A stretch of 64,000 nucleotides of DNA from Pisaster brevispinus (Eukaryota; Echinodermata; Asteroidea; Forcipulatida; Asteriidae): NCBI GenBank assembly GCA_023634235.1, contig JAMKCF010000016.1, positions 682,001 through 746,000 of the forward strand, written 5' to 3'. A program made the position numbers and the translations under genes. Below are positions 36,501 through 42,501 of the stretch, piece after piece (within the stretch, counting starts at the first letter, position 1; each line of letters opens with the position of its first letter). The notes beneath the pieces are model-generated. The model worked only from the letters and a program-made list of their open reading frames with translations. It ran no database searches and was not told where the DNA came from.

Positions 36501-39380
36501 TGGTTTTGGAGATTTAACAAGCTCATTATAGGTCCACATCTGCCGGCCACAGTGTCTATCTTTCAATCTTTTGTAGAAAGTTTGATTAAAATGGACAGCT
36601 GTGGACAGCTCATCTTCCAAGACTGTTTAATAAGAATTAATTTTTCTCACGGCCTTACACTTTAAAATGTGTGAAGGACAAAAGTACAGAAAGTAGGACA
36701 AGTGCAGGTTAAATTGTGTTGTGGTGTAAATTAATTTAATATTTTTATACCTTGGCCTGGCATTTCATGAGACACCAATGTCTTCTTTGACCTTGTCTTG
36801 ACCTTATTGAGTACCTTTGCATTGTAGACCTTTTGTTTTTTCCACTAGAAGTGCCCTTTTCTCATAAAAAAAATTGCCTCGACTTTTAAGAAATGAAATT
36901 CCAGAGTTTCTTAAAAATTCAAAATCAAAAGTGACCTGTTTTAATTTAATCTGGACCACCTTCAAACATTGGGTAGCATAGGCCCTGTACATGTATGTAT
37001 TTTTACATTCTAAAAAAACAAACAAAAGTATAAGTTAATAATTAGACCTACATGTATGCACCATGGCCATGTGTCCTAAAAAACCCACCAAACCCCAAGC
37101 ATTTTTATTTCAGCCTTTGAGAGAGACTCTGCTAGGGTCAGAATTAAACCTGTGCGTTTACGGTTATTTTGGTAAATGTATACCGTTTCTGGAATGGTCA
37201 GTTGAACGTGCTAACCGTCCGTTTCAGGACAGAAATAACAACTTGCTTCAACACCACAGGTCATTTATGTTGGTCAGCAGTTTTTCCCTTCAAATTACAG
37301 TTTGCTCAGATTATATTCAGAAAAAGAAAATACAGTAACAATTAACCAGCCCCTTCCCCGATAAAATTTTGAATGAAAGCGAACGATACCTTAACAAATT
37401 GTACACAATAAGCTATCTCCCAGTATTTGAATGATAGGCCTAGTCCTCAACGGTTTTTAAGTATCTTCACACACATTTGAAAAAAGCTAACTCCTGACAA
37501 CGTTTACACACGACCACGTCAGCAACCAAAGGGATGCACGCATGACGGAGTTAGTGAGTAAATAATGAATGCGGTAACAGTGAAAGTCTCCCTTTGTCTG
37601 CCATTGATCCTGCAAAGGGTTTTAAAAATGGGGGGCTTTTTGTTCTGCAAGACACAACACCGGCCTTAGTTGTGTGAAGAATTTTCAGAGCATGTGTAAT
37701 CATAGAGCAAGGAACAGCCTTGCTCTATGGTTAAGTAGATTGCATTGGGCAAATCATAATTGCATATGTACACATGTAGTTGTAGGGTTGGGTTAGATTC
37801 TAGCATGGTTTGGATTATTTTTGTCAGTGGGCTTGGCCTTGTCATTACAACTGTCTACAGGTTTTGTCACAAGTTAAAGCCTTAAAATTGTTTTAATTTT
37901 ATTCATGGAAGCCATGAATGATGTGGAAAGTAAAAACATAACCAGCTTGTATAATTTGTTATTTTAACAGTTCAATCAGACTTAGGCCTATAGCATGGGA
38001 ATAATACAATTAACTTGTCAGTGTACAAATCCCAACGTTAAGAGAAATGTTGTCGAGTGCCTACCAGTACAAAGGTATTTTCTTATCAGGGGAAGATTGC
38101 ATGGCCTTAAAAACACAGAGTCAAAAGCCTGTTGATATTCTCTTGAAAAAAAAAAAACACCCAGCAATAAACTTTTTTTGTATAGGCAATCAATTCACCT
38201 CTCAGCAGGATTTTGTATTTTCAAAAATAAATCGGAAAACTGTTGGACTTTGGTTCAATCTGACAAGACCATTGGATCAAATGTCAACCATGCATAATAT
38301 AGGGTTCAAGTTACTTGGACAGCTCAGAACATGGAATATTTGTTTTCTAATGGATGTCTGATCAGGACATTTTTTTCTCTTTCTAAAATATTATTATTGA
38401 GGAATTGGTTTGAGGCTAAATAAAATGTTTAATCAAACCGACATTTCATTCCAAAGAAACTGAAACTGTGTTCAGTGAGCACCTGTCAAAACTACCCTAG
38501 CCCAGATTGAGATATATGGCACATTTTAAAATTTTGACAGACACCCTGTGCCTGTTCATCTCTAGCTGAATACATTCTGTAAATCTTTGTATGTGCTAGC
38601 CATAGTAGGTAAGTCTATAAAAAAAATCGCTGAGAAGTGTGGGTCGCAGACTAAGGGAGTATTTATATGGGGCTAGGTTGGACCATGATCGGAAGAGCTT
38701 CATTCACTTTCAAGGAAAAACTTCCATATCGGGCCGCCCCTTGTTCTTTCATTATGAAATACTAGTATCTCATTTAATCAGAAAAGATATTGCTTTAGGT
38801 AACAATGAATGCAAAAAGTGGTGGCCGAACAATTTTCCTGTAACTTATGATGGATGTCTTCCAATGGTGCACAAGCAAGGAAATGTAAAAAAAGGGTGCT
38901 GCATAAAAACAGCAGCATCCAACCAAAATCTCTAATGGACAGATGGACAAGGTGTACACGTATATAACACACTACATCGTCCATGTAATGTAGCATCAAC
39001 TCAAATGCACCACAGCTGTGAACTGACTGTTGCAGGAATTTCAAGGTAAAGTCAATAAATAATTGAGATTTTCACCAGTTTCAAACCATAAAACACCTCT
39101 CTGTAAAACCCTAGTTCGGTAACACTTTAACACTCCACTCGAATCGAAGGGCAAACCCAAACCGCACCACACGACTACAATAAAAAACATTCTCATCTCC
39201 AATTGCCAACACGTAATTCTTTTCTTAAGCACATCAAAAGGAAAACACGGATCACCTACCTTGCGTTTCTAGTGCATTTTGACCGCAGACTACACGTGCC
39301 GAGAATCCTAACAACACGACCGCCAAGACGTACGCAGTCCGTCCACAAAAACAAGCTGGAAAAACACCTTTTTTAAACAT
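400..39380 (-). CDS. IGSF9: IGSF9/Turtle-like transmembrane Ig-superfamily receptor (3' end outside window)
   Basis: Thirteen exons join in phase: 39380-39260, 15680-15342, 11959-11693, 11127-10840, 10382-10232, 9800-9667, 8897-8782, 7940-7790, 2572-2461, 1760-1585, 1382-1320, 1221-937, 576-400. They give 793 codons plus one base. Order: signal peptide (1-33), Ig1 (about 41-153), Ig2 (154-242), Ig3 (243-338), Ig4 (339-433), Ig5 (434-522), FN3-1 (523-618), a 21-residue linker exon, FN3-2 (640-734), membrane span (about 756-780) and a basic stop-transfer run. All five Ig domains keep both cysteines and the Y-x-C motif. Five Ig plus two FN3 plus one span is the known Turtle/IGSF9 plan, a homophilic neuronal surface protein. 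Characteristic stretches are the long Ig1 with IQWRRLDLPFPFYIG and the YLDVQY junction between Ig3 and Ig4. The tail exons lie left of the window. The family call is firm; one-to-one orthology is inferred. Confidence 0.93.
937..1221 (-). CDS. IGSF9: IGSF9-like exon 12: FN3-2
   Basis: One exon with the whole second FN3 domain: LTPSPPQNLTITPS, LILAWYPPAVWG, HYSIEYRL, LQANTTYQFRMFAF and SSPSEVV. Acceptor TATTTATAG, donor GGAG|GTATGT. Confidence 0.9.
1320..1382 (-). CDS. IGSF9: IGSF9-like exon 11: 21-residue linker
   Basis: A 63-bp exon, phase 1 to phase 1, encoding DPEDVVSPTDETGKTVIPIF between the two FN3 domains. Acceptor TTTTGTACAG, donor TATG|GTAAGT. Its length is a multiple of three, so skipping it would keep the frame. 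Confidence 0.8.
1585..1760 (-). CDS. IGSF9: IGSF9-like exon 10: FN3-1, second half
   Basis: Encodes YRQGKADSDW, LEPSTDYQFGVVASNQLGDS and VTAQTK, the FN3 F-G strand pattern. Acceptor TAATTGTAG, donor AAAAG|GTACTG; phase 2 in, phase 1 out. Confidence 0.9.
2461..2572 (-). CDS. IGSF9: IGSF9-like exon 9: FN3-1, first half
   Basis: Encodes TSPHKPFNVTVVTT, AHVSWQPAYSGG and FTQTFNV, with the FN3 tryptophan. Acceptor CTTTTTAG, donor CGTGTG|GTAAGA; the codon for W is completed by exon 10. Confidence 0.88.
2573..3303. other. IGSF9-like intron 8, distal part; possible LINE 5' leader
   Basis: No coding exon or recognisable ORF1 of the LINE is seen here. The LINE's 5' boundary cannot be placed without other copies, so some of this stretch may be its 5' UTR. 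Confidence 0.5.
3304..6480 (+). CDS. LINE ORF2: APE endonuclease plus reverse transcriptase
   Basis: 1058 codons without interruption. An apurinic-type endonuclease spans about residues 112-335: WNARSI near 119, E of ETW at 147, GDFNFH near 264 and SDH at 328-330. These are the metal-binding and catalytic positions of the EEP fold. The reverse transcriptase spans about 600-870: NYRPI, LLDYTAAFDTIDHH with the first aspartate near 693, GVPQGSVLGP, and YADD at 783-786. The C-terminus has LHWLPVKRRIVFKILLLTYK and SLWNSLPHNIR, seen in CR1/L2/Rex-type proteins. It should nick target DNA and reverse-transcribe its own RNA. No ORF1 was found upstream. All core catalytic residues I looked for are present. 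Confidence 0.93.
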   Translation: MASSRCCTLMAVLLIPLLSLSTPLHYNSQDLHNIRNHNDRVPLSVFHKLKEIGICAVKPTRRGHRSWAKQHKRSIPVLASSCTKPDSKSHSGQDGSNPTNLVHISTDIMPSSGCNFALWNARSIKRKTSMIYDMITSNSIDICAITETWLSGDHRDHHSLAELNNTLPNFQFHHIPRRNRAGGGVLVCLKKGFHVRQHEIAEQDAFEYIDLSITSPSNARLRLLVVYRPQRLLNKKPSAALFMQEFSTLLEQVVSDANRIMIAGDFNFHIDNQSDREASSFCDLYDSSGLKQLVSGPTHRDGHTLDLLLTRSSDNFISQVTTTDYMPSDHACVICKLRIGRPAAVSVDIQMRKLHDIDLDAFRQDILNSPMCISPSKDLETLVHQYELTLRDLLDQHAPLLKRTIRARPHAPWFNSNICSARRELRRHERRWNSSKLEVHRQIFKEQCSRYNQLVSAAKVKYHRSQLENCDSKRLFQVIDKLSAPTSSSRILPSNSTSELTASRFADFFSEKIQTLRTELDNSVTDIAPDNDRCLSASFHQFRAVPENSVRQIMMSSPSKSCRLDPVPTWLLKQCLDELTPTITNIINSSFQNGCISNALKFANITPLIKKQNLDPDSLKNYRPIANLTFLGKTIERAAASQIQCYLATNNLAGEMQSAYRKHCSVETALLHVYNDLLLAADEGHEAILVLLDYTAAFDTIDHHIMLQRLRHRYGITDSALDWFDSYFTNRQQSVLINNFASPSHDVSTGVPQGSVLGPLCFSMYTSPLEDLIKSYDVSCMVYADDIQLYVTMTEEQRPDVIHRLESCLSHIKSWSTANKLKLNDDKTKVIHITSKFRHHSPINSICIGDSYRKPVTSARDLGTIVTSNLRMQNHVNNICRSSYLALHKIGKIRKVLDQQMTEKLVHAFISCRLDFCNSLLHCIPESQTAKLQRIQNAAARLVTRSSSRQHITPILRTLHWLPVKRRIVFKILLLTYKCIHGSAPAYLRELIQVYQPLRTLRSSSTLLLNTPVTHTKTYGHRSFMHSSPSLWNSLPHNIRTARTQIVFKSLLKSYLLV
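3304..6590 (+). mobile_element. CR1/L2-type LINE (non-LTR retrotransposon), antisense in IGSF9-like intron 8
   Basis: A long EN-RT reading frame is followed by about 110 bp of 3' UTR. That UTR carries GTGAAGCGCATCGAGAC and GCGCTATATAAG, then a TTATTATTA simple-repeat tail, an end typical of CR1/L2-type elements. The element is opposite to the host gene, so its own signals do not interrupt the IGSF9-like transcript. The 5' boundary and target-site duplication were not identified. No frameshift or stop interrupts the reading frame, which suggests a recent insertion. Confidence 0.9.
6591..7789. other. IGSF9-like intron 8, proximal part
   Basis: Intronic sequence with short homopolymers, such as an 11-base G run near 7760. 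No exon, RNA gene or recognised repeat was seen. Confidence 0.6.
7790..7940 (-). CDS. IGSF9: IGSF9-like exon 8: Ig5, second half
   Basis: Encodes VDGKLAPF, TNLMIRGLTKEDHGIYQCLA and STTQLIVE. Acceptor TTTTGTTCAG, donor GAGT|GTAAGT; phase 0 in, phase 1 out. The following intron (2573-7789) contains the antisense LINE. Confidence 0.9.
7941..8781. other. IGSF9-like intron 7
   Basis: AT-rich intronic sequence. Open frames near 8507-8713 have no protein-like pattern. Nothing else recognised. Confidence 0.6.
8782..8897 (-). CDS. IGSF9: IGSF9-like exon 7: Ig5, first half
   Basis: Encodes DPPTFVVRPK, GGDVTLPCSAVGEPSP and ITWTK. Acceptor GCCTTTTTCAG, donor AAAG|GTAAAC; phase 1 in, phase 0 out. Confidence 0.9.
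9212..9490 (+). mobile_element. tRNA-derived SINE-like repeat, family 2, copy 1
   Basis: The 5' head has Pol III box-like sequence: GGTTGGTGTAGTGGTATC (A box) and CCGGTTCAAATCCCACC (B box). The body includes TGATTGCGTGGGTTTCCC and TTTTCCTCCCACATCTAAAA, and the end is AATAAATGAAATGAAATGAG. A second, more decayed copy lies at 51398-51640. It sits in the IGSF9-like intron between exons 7 and 6, in antisense. Confidence 0.75.
9667..9800 (-). CDS. IGSF9: IGSF9-like exon 6: Ig4, second half
   Basis: Encodes YRISNEGSLTIID, FNDGGSYTCAPYNKFG and TATLLTVK. Acceptor TTTGTTTTTAG, donor AAAG|GTGAGT; phase 2 in, phase 1 out. Confidence 0.9.
10232..10382 (-). CDS. IGSF9: IGSF9-like exon 5: Ig4, first half
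   Basis: Encodes AAYVVGMPANAY, LDVTLSCTADADPP and VKWYKAGAE. Enters in phase 1 and leaves in phase 2 (AAATAG|GTGAGT). The split inside the Ig fold is matched by exon 6. Confidence 0.9.
10640..10735 (+). mobile_element. 5'-truncated CR1/L2-type LINE 3' end
   Basis: TTGTAAAGCGCTTAGAGAA, then GCGCTACATAA and a TTATTATTATTATTA tail, parallel the 3' UTR of the intact LINE at 6515-6590 with substitutions. Only about 100 bp remain, in the intron between IGSF9-like exons 5 and 4. Confidence 0.7.
10840..11127 (-). CDS. IGSF9: IGSF9-like exon 4: Ig3
   Basis: Encodes GAPFIFIPPHNITVI, ILECEAEASP and EDEGWYSCSPTNGLG, ending YLDVQ. The VQY transition into Ig4 is typical of Turtle/IGSF9. Acceptor TTGTTCACAG, donor CAAT|GTAAGT, 288 bp. 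Confidence 0.92.
11693..11959 (-). CDS. IGSF9: IGSF9-like exon 3: Ig2 (I-set)
   Basis: Starts GPPRFLSTPPALV, with LQCIAKGTPTPTVTWLKDG and HDGGTYVCTAESEEG, the usual I-set pattern. Acceptor TTCTCAG, donor CATG|GTGGGT, 267 bp, phase 1 to phase 1. Confidence 0.92.
11960..15341. other. IGSF9-like intron 2 (3.4 kb)
   Basis: No exon or named repeat was seen. Two motifs recur about 50 bp apart near 13640-13745: ACTGAAGTCCT and TTTTTGCTTACTGAAG, a small local duplication. C runs occur near 12590 and 14365. Confidence 0.5.
15342..15680 (-). CDS. IGSF9: IGSF9-like exon 2: Ig1 (V-type)
   Basis: One exon encodes the whole first Ig domain: VILPCNQ, then IQWRR, then LQIDDIVAEDDGMYECQV. Acceptor TTCTGTGTACAG, donor ATAG|GTAAGT, phase 1 at both ends. 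It is separated from exon 1 by a 23.6-kb intron. An N-linked site (NGT) lies near the end. Confidence 0.92.
15681..17649. other. IGSF9-like intron 1, 3' part
   Basis: Intronic sequence between Ig1 and the first minisatellite. No exon is required by codon phase. No repeat was recognised. Confidence 0.55.
17650..19468 (+). repeat. 87-bp minisatellite array, about 21 copies
   Basis: The unit begins TCTCCAAAGACTTGTTGGTC and ends CTCCTTTACAATTA. Copies differ mainly at three sites: CATGGTGG or CATGCTGG, ATCGCC or ATTGCC, and one TTTTCTAGG variant near 19110. Because 87 is 3 x 29, any open frame stays open along the array. One frame reads hydrophobic 29-residue units (LVIVLGLLYNYLQRLVGLYF) and a second is also open for about 500 codons. 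No start context, splice site or codon bias supports a protein. It lies in IGSF9-like intron 1. Confidence 0.95.
19825..24691 (+). repeat. 47-bp minisatellite array, about 103 copies, with a 1127-bp higher-order repeat
   Basis: The unit is GGAACAGAGGGCAGTGGAGG followed by ACAGAGAGGCATGGAGAAAG and ATTGTTA. The + strand is about 79% purine. Single-base variants (TTGTTTGG, GGCGTGG, GTGGACGAC) mark sub-families. A rare 46-bp variant (GGCGTAGAGACGTGG) at 21521 recurs at 22648, and a second (ATGAAGATTGATTATT) at 21861 recurs at 22988. Both are 1127 bp apart, showing block duplication of 24 units. The array ends abruptly at unrelated sequence with a GATGATGAT microsatellite. It lies inside IGSF9-like intron 1. 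Confidence 0.96.
24692..25323. other. IGSF9-like intron 1 between the 47-bp array and an inverted-repeat element
   Basis: A short (GAT)n microsatellite lies at about 24724-24742. No exon, RNA gene or other repeat was recognised. Confidence 0.55.
25324..25975. mobile_element. Inverted-repeat (MITE-like) element with palindromic sub-repeats
   Basis: The left end GGCCTGTTCCGTCCCAACTT is the exact reverse complement of the right end AAGTTGGGACGGAACAGGCC. The match extends inward in pieces for about 100 bp at each end. Both arms contain copies of the palindrome TCCCAACTATAGTTGGGA, four in the left arm and at least one in the right plus a CTTTAG variant. The centre has no transposase frame. An 18-bp palindrome (GAGGTAGAATTCTACCTC) lies at 25689-25706. 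No flanking duplication was evident. Most likely a non-autonomous DNA transposon or foldback element. Confidence 0.75.
25976..30030. other. IGSF9-like intron 1, middle
   Basis: About 4 kb of AT-rich intronic DNA. A degenerate form of the GGAGGTAGAATT hairpin (GGAGGAAGA to TTCTCC) lies at 27579-27606. No exons or RNA genes were seen. Confidence 0.5.
30031..30165 (-). mobile_element. tRNA-derived SINE-like repeat, family 1
   Basis: On the minus strand: GGTAGAGCGATGGC, GGTTCAAGTCCTGC (B-box-like), then TTTTCTTTGTTCAACCCCAA and GTTTATCACTCGATAA. The same order is seen at 32555-32690, 36240-36360 and 48184-48312. This is a retroposon head, not a functional tRNA gene, since the clover-leaf acceptor pairing is absent. 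Confidence 0.75.
31540..31640 (-). mobile_element. Decayed family 1 SINE-like fragment
   Basis: TTGGGGTTGAACAAAG followed by AAATTGACCAGAGTGGGATT matches the 3' body and B-box side of family 1, with many changes. It ends in unrelated sequence. Confidence 0.5.
31680..31929. mobile_element. MITE family A, copy 1 (about 250 bp)
   Basis: Bounded by GGCCCAATTTCATGGCTCTG and the near-complement GCAGAGCCATGAAATTTTGCC. The interior has GCTTAC/GTAAGC and GCGCCGAAT words in both orientations. It is about 85-90% identical by eye to the copy at 62063-62315. No coding capacity. Confidence 0.85.
32278..32445. mobile_element. MITE family B, copy 1 (168 bp palindromic element)
   Basis: Ends GCCGATTTCACGAAACGC and GAGTTTGGTGAAATCGACGGC form an imperfect inverted repeat. 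The interior is built from TCCTAACTTAGGATTAATC blocks in both orientations. A reverse-oriented copy lies at 47549-47714. It directly abuts a tRNA-like head at 32446-32515. Confidence 0.85.
32446..32515 (-). mobile_element. Family 1 SINE-like head truncated by MITE B
   Basis: On the minus strand: CAGCTCACTGGGTGGAGCGC (A-box-like) and GGCGGGTTCAAGTCCTGC (B-box-like). The sequence then switches to MITE B instead of the normal 3' body. Confidence 0.6.
32516..32690 (+). mobile_element. Family 1 SINE-like repeat, plus copy
   Basis: GACTGCCAGTATTAGGGTTA, then GATGGCTCAGTTGG, GCAGGTTAAGTCC, CTAGTCAATTTTTCTTTGTT and the end GTGGCTTATTACTTGATAAT. The part between the A and B boxes is deleted. Confidence 0.65.
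32691..35057. other. IGSF9-like intron 1, upstream of a foldback element
   Basis: No exon was seen. Around 33886-34260 the text resembles a dispersed repeat (AGGCCCTGTACACTATTGG start, then GTGACCTCGATGACC and TTGAGCTCAAACTTT). I know this style from echinoderm sequence but cannot confirm it here. Confidence 0.4.
35058..35211. mobile_element. Foldback element, 154 bp, arms about 60 bp
   Basis: The left arm CAATGGGGGACTTTAGGAAT through GGCAGCAGACTTACCAGGTA is mirrored by the right arm TACCTGGTAAGTCTGCTGCC through TTCCAAAGTTTCCCATTG, with about 85-90% pairing. The middle third has GCGCATGCTC. No coding content. No second copy was seen in the window. Confidence 0.8.
36092..36365 (+). mobile_element. 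Composite family 1 repeat: upstream module plus tRNA-like head
   Basis: An upstream module (GCTTCCCAGGTTGTATCGTA, AACTTGGGTGTGATC, TGACTGGCACCC) is followed about 60 bp later by GGGCTAGATAGCTCAGTTGG, GTCACAGGTTCAAGTCCCGC and TTTCTTTGTTCAACC. The upstream module recurs at 44147-44245, so the repeat unit is longer than the tRNA-like part alone. Confidence 0.65.
36366..39259. other. IGSF9-like intron 1, 5' part
   Basis: Intronic sequence directly downstream (in transcript sense) of exon 1. No further exon, RNA gene or clear repeat was identified. It could hold intronic enhancers, but nothing in the text proves it. Confidence 0.5.
39260..39380 (-). CDS. IGSF9: IGSF9-like exon 1: start codon and signal peptide
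   Basis: The ATG at 39380-39378 opens MFKKGVFPACFC, then a hydrophobic core AYVLAVVLLGFSA and a likely cleavage site near VVCG. The donor is CAAG|GTAGGT, leaving phase 1, which fits exon 2. An ATG five bases upstream is out of frame and stops after about 25 codons. It could act as a small overlapping upstream ORF. Confidence 0.85.
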
Positions 39381-39720
39381 GACATCTCCGTTTTCTGCTC
39401 TCTTCTCAACACCATGAAGTTATAGGAAGGCTGTGTGTTGCCGGTTATGAGTATCTCTCCCAGAAAATGTCATCATTTTGTTGGTAAAGTCACGCAAAAT
39501 GTTGCCTTTACGATCGTTCAACAAGAATACGGCACTTGTCCGTGTTGTTGACAGTCGACAGTCAGTGTGCAGGTGGCCGACTGAGCGACGACCATTCAGA
39601 AATTAATGAGCGTCCACGGATTGACCAATAAGAATGACAGTTATAAACAAGCCTCTTAGAAATCAACCAATCACAGTTCGCTTTACGCAGGCATGATCAA
39701 GGACTGCTCCATTCTTCACA
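39381..39720 (-). promoter_or_regulatory. Probable 5' UTR and promoter region of the IGSF9-like gene
   Basis: This is the only sequence upstream of the signal-peptide ATG, and it is locally less AT-rich than its surroundings. CCAAT-type boxes occur as GACCAATAAG near 39624 and AACCAATCAC near 39665. No clear TATA box at a fixed distance. The transcription start cannot be set from sequence alone. Confidence 0.4.
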
Positions 39721-40185
39721 AAGGGATTTAGAGGATTAACAACGCTTGGATAACATTGTTTCGATATTTCAATTTCAAAAGCCGTTTCAAAAAAGACCGA
39801 GGGTGCAAACAAACAAAACTTTCAGTTACAAAATGAAAACATAGAACCACTTACTCTTCAAAAAGCTTACCATTTTGAGCAAACTACGCTGAATTTTATG
39901 TGGTACATTTTAAGGAAAGCCCCAGCCCCACTTTGTTGGTAAAGCAAATTACATGTAAGGGGCCATTCCTACCCGCAAGCTAACCACTGATTTCACAATG
40001 ACTAAAATAAGTTCTGTTGTCTAGTAACTGAATCACAAATTCTTGATTTGTGCGATTCATTATCATAAAAGTTAACTAGTGTTTGTATTTGAAAGATTGG
40101 TTATTACCACCTTGGCGTTTATATCCCTTTGTTGGAGCTTTGCTGAGTTAAATTGTTGGGAAGATCACCTACATAACAAAGCCGG

Positions 40186-40412
40186 GACAAACAAACAAAC
40201 AAACAAACAAACAAACACACCAACAAACAAACAAACAAACAAACAAACAAACAAACAAACAGACAAACAAACACCCCAACACCCCCAACAAACACCCCAA
40301 CAAACAAACAAACAAACAAACAAACAAACACCCCAACACCCCCAACAAACACCCCAACAAACAAACAAACAAACAAACAAACACCCCCAACAAACAAACA
40401 AACAAACATGGT
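40186..40412. repeat. CAAA-type compound microsatellite
   Basis: Runs of ACAA ACAA units alternate with CACCCCAACACCCCCAAC blocks, the pattern repeating about three times. Long open frames rich in K/T/N/Q (plus) or C/L/F/V (minus) are by-products of the repeat. It lies between the IGSF9-like 5' end and the sulfotransferase 3' end. Confidence 0.95.
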
Positions 40413-41461
40413 GTGTGCAAGGTGTTGCCAACATGTTACCGCCGCAAATCTTACTAGATAATAAACGAACTTTTAAAAATAAATTTTCAACAGAACAGAC
40501 AAACGTAGAGAAAAAGGGAACCGTTTAGGGTGTTGTTAGGTAGGTAGTTCAGTTATTTGATTTTCTTTGATAGTTTAAGAAACACCAGTGAATATTACCT
40601 TTGAAATTATTAAATAATTATTCTATTCAACCTTGGCTAGTTAAGGTGATATAGAACAATTTCAGGCTTATTACCAAAAATGCTGTTCTAAAAGAAGTAC
40701 TCACAATGTAAATACGCACGACCTTGTTTTTAAAAGATGCAAGGGGGCGCTATTACAATTTTCTCAAATAAATTCCAGTTAATGACCATAAGAGGGCGCT
40801 ATTCCAAATGAGTAACTGCGTGAGCAAAAAATTCCCGTTGGTTCCAAGAGAGGGAGCTATTTGAGAAGACGCAGAAACACAGACAGGCGGTTATTAAGAC
40901 AAGACTGAGGAAAGGGGGTGTCAAATTATAGCATTCTCAGCAACTATTAAGATTCCACAACAAAATTAAAGATGCTGTAAGCATTTAAGTCATCATTTTC
41001 GTGACAATAACATCAAACAAAACCAAACAAATTTACAAACTTTGTTCTTTATAAAAGTAAAAGTTTATTTTGTAGATACATTTTTTGATATAACCAATGT
41101 AATCTAAAAGGATATGAATACAGTCCTAGAATCTACCAGCGCTTATACAAAAGAGTATTCTGTTTTGTAATGAACTGAGAGTGCATCACAAGATGTGGTA
41201 TTTTTGCATTTTCTAGGAAGTGGGAAAAAAGAATGAAGACAAAATATGAAGAAGAAAGAAAAGGCACCACCACATAAGTCCTACCACAACCAAAACTCGC
41301 TCCTCAGCAACTAAATTTATATTATATAAAAATATAAACCACGTCCAGTTTTGTCAGATTTTTAAGAATTGTTTGTTTTGCTTCATGAAATCTGTACGTA
41401 AATTGTGCCAAATCTGTTTACACAATGTCATAGACCAAAGGTATTTTAAAGTCAATTTGTT
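40413..41461. other. Intergenic DNA
   Basis: AT-rich spacer with no gene or recognised repeat. AGGGGGCGCTATT and AGAGGGCGCTATT recur near 40742 and 40791, a local duplicated motif. Confidence 0.5.
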
Positions 41462-42501
41462 AGCTGTTTCGTAGCGCAGCGCTGCGAAACAGCTCTTGTT
41501 TTCGTTAAAGTTTTTTTTATTATTTAGCTGTTTCGCAGCGCAACGAAACAGCTCTTGTTTTCGTTAAAGTTTTTTTTATTATTTTTTATTTTATTTGTCT
41601 GTTTCAGTAAAAAAGGCTATTGACATAACGCACATTCGGTCAAAGCGGCCTTTTGCATAGCTCCTAAAGAGCAATTGCAATGAAACTTTCAGAGATGAAA
41701 GGCATTGGTGCAATAATGATCTCAAAACAATGAGGTCATGATGACGTCATCACCTGTCACGTGACGTCATCTTAAAGGTTTCTAACTTAAATATTTGAAA
41801 ATCCGTAACAAATCAGCCACAAAAGACCGTAGGTTTTTGTTTGCGGGATTGTATAGGGATTAATTAGGTCTTCATTTTATTCAGTGTGCGTGACCTCACA
41901 TGACCTCTACTTCCGGTCGAAACCGGAAGTGCCTCGTAATTCAAAAGTGCTAAATGTTATGAAAACGCTTTCAACGATGTTAGTGTCTGGCAAGAGTGTG
42001 CATTTAAAAAAAAATACCGATGACGTCACAATACACACGAGCGCCCTCTAGCGACAGGTTGAAAACTGTTCAAAATGGACTTTTTGAAGATGTGTGTGGA
42101 GAAGTTTTGTGTAATCACTTTAAAATTTACACATATGTTGACCATCAGGCAGCCATCATATGTGTGAAGTTTCAGATCGATGACGTCATCGGGGGTCACG
42201 TGACGCGGCATTAAATGTGCCTTTTTTGAAGTCGTATAAGTCCCGAAGTATTAGTGCGATCATGTTGAAACTGGGTAGGCTGTTAGATATTGGCAAGTTC
42301 TTGAAAATTCTGAACTGACGTCATCACATGATTTTTTATGATTTTTTCTATTTTTTGCACCTTTTAGTCATAAATTGCTTACAAAACGTGGTATAATCCA
42401 AATTCTTTTTTAAACAGGCTTGAAACGTCATAACTGCTTTGAATACAAAAAAAACTTTCAAATTCAGTTGAGTAATTTGAAAAAGTTATGACGAAACAGC
42501 T
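41462..42501. mobile_element. Repeat-like element with short inverted ends and a cluster of regulatory palindromes
   Basis: Begins AGCTGTTTCG and ends CGAAACAGCT. The first 64 bp (AGCTGTTTCGTAGCGCAGCG to TTTTTTTTATTATTT) are repeated in tandem. The body has five perfect TGACGTCA palindromes (41742, 41762, 42021, 42181, 42316), CACGTG at two sites, and a back-to-back pair ACTTCCGGT-CGAA-ACCGGAAGT at 41909-41930. No transposase frame was seen. A non-autonomous mobile element is likely. A regulatory region captured between inverted repeats is an alternative. Confidence 0.6.

Noticed and set aside
40079..40528. 149-codon frame rich in K/T/N/Q over the CAAA array
   Set aside because: Encoded almost wholly by a microsatellite. 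The minus strand is equally open; no domain.
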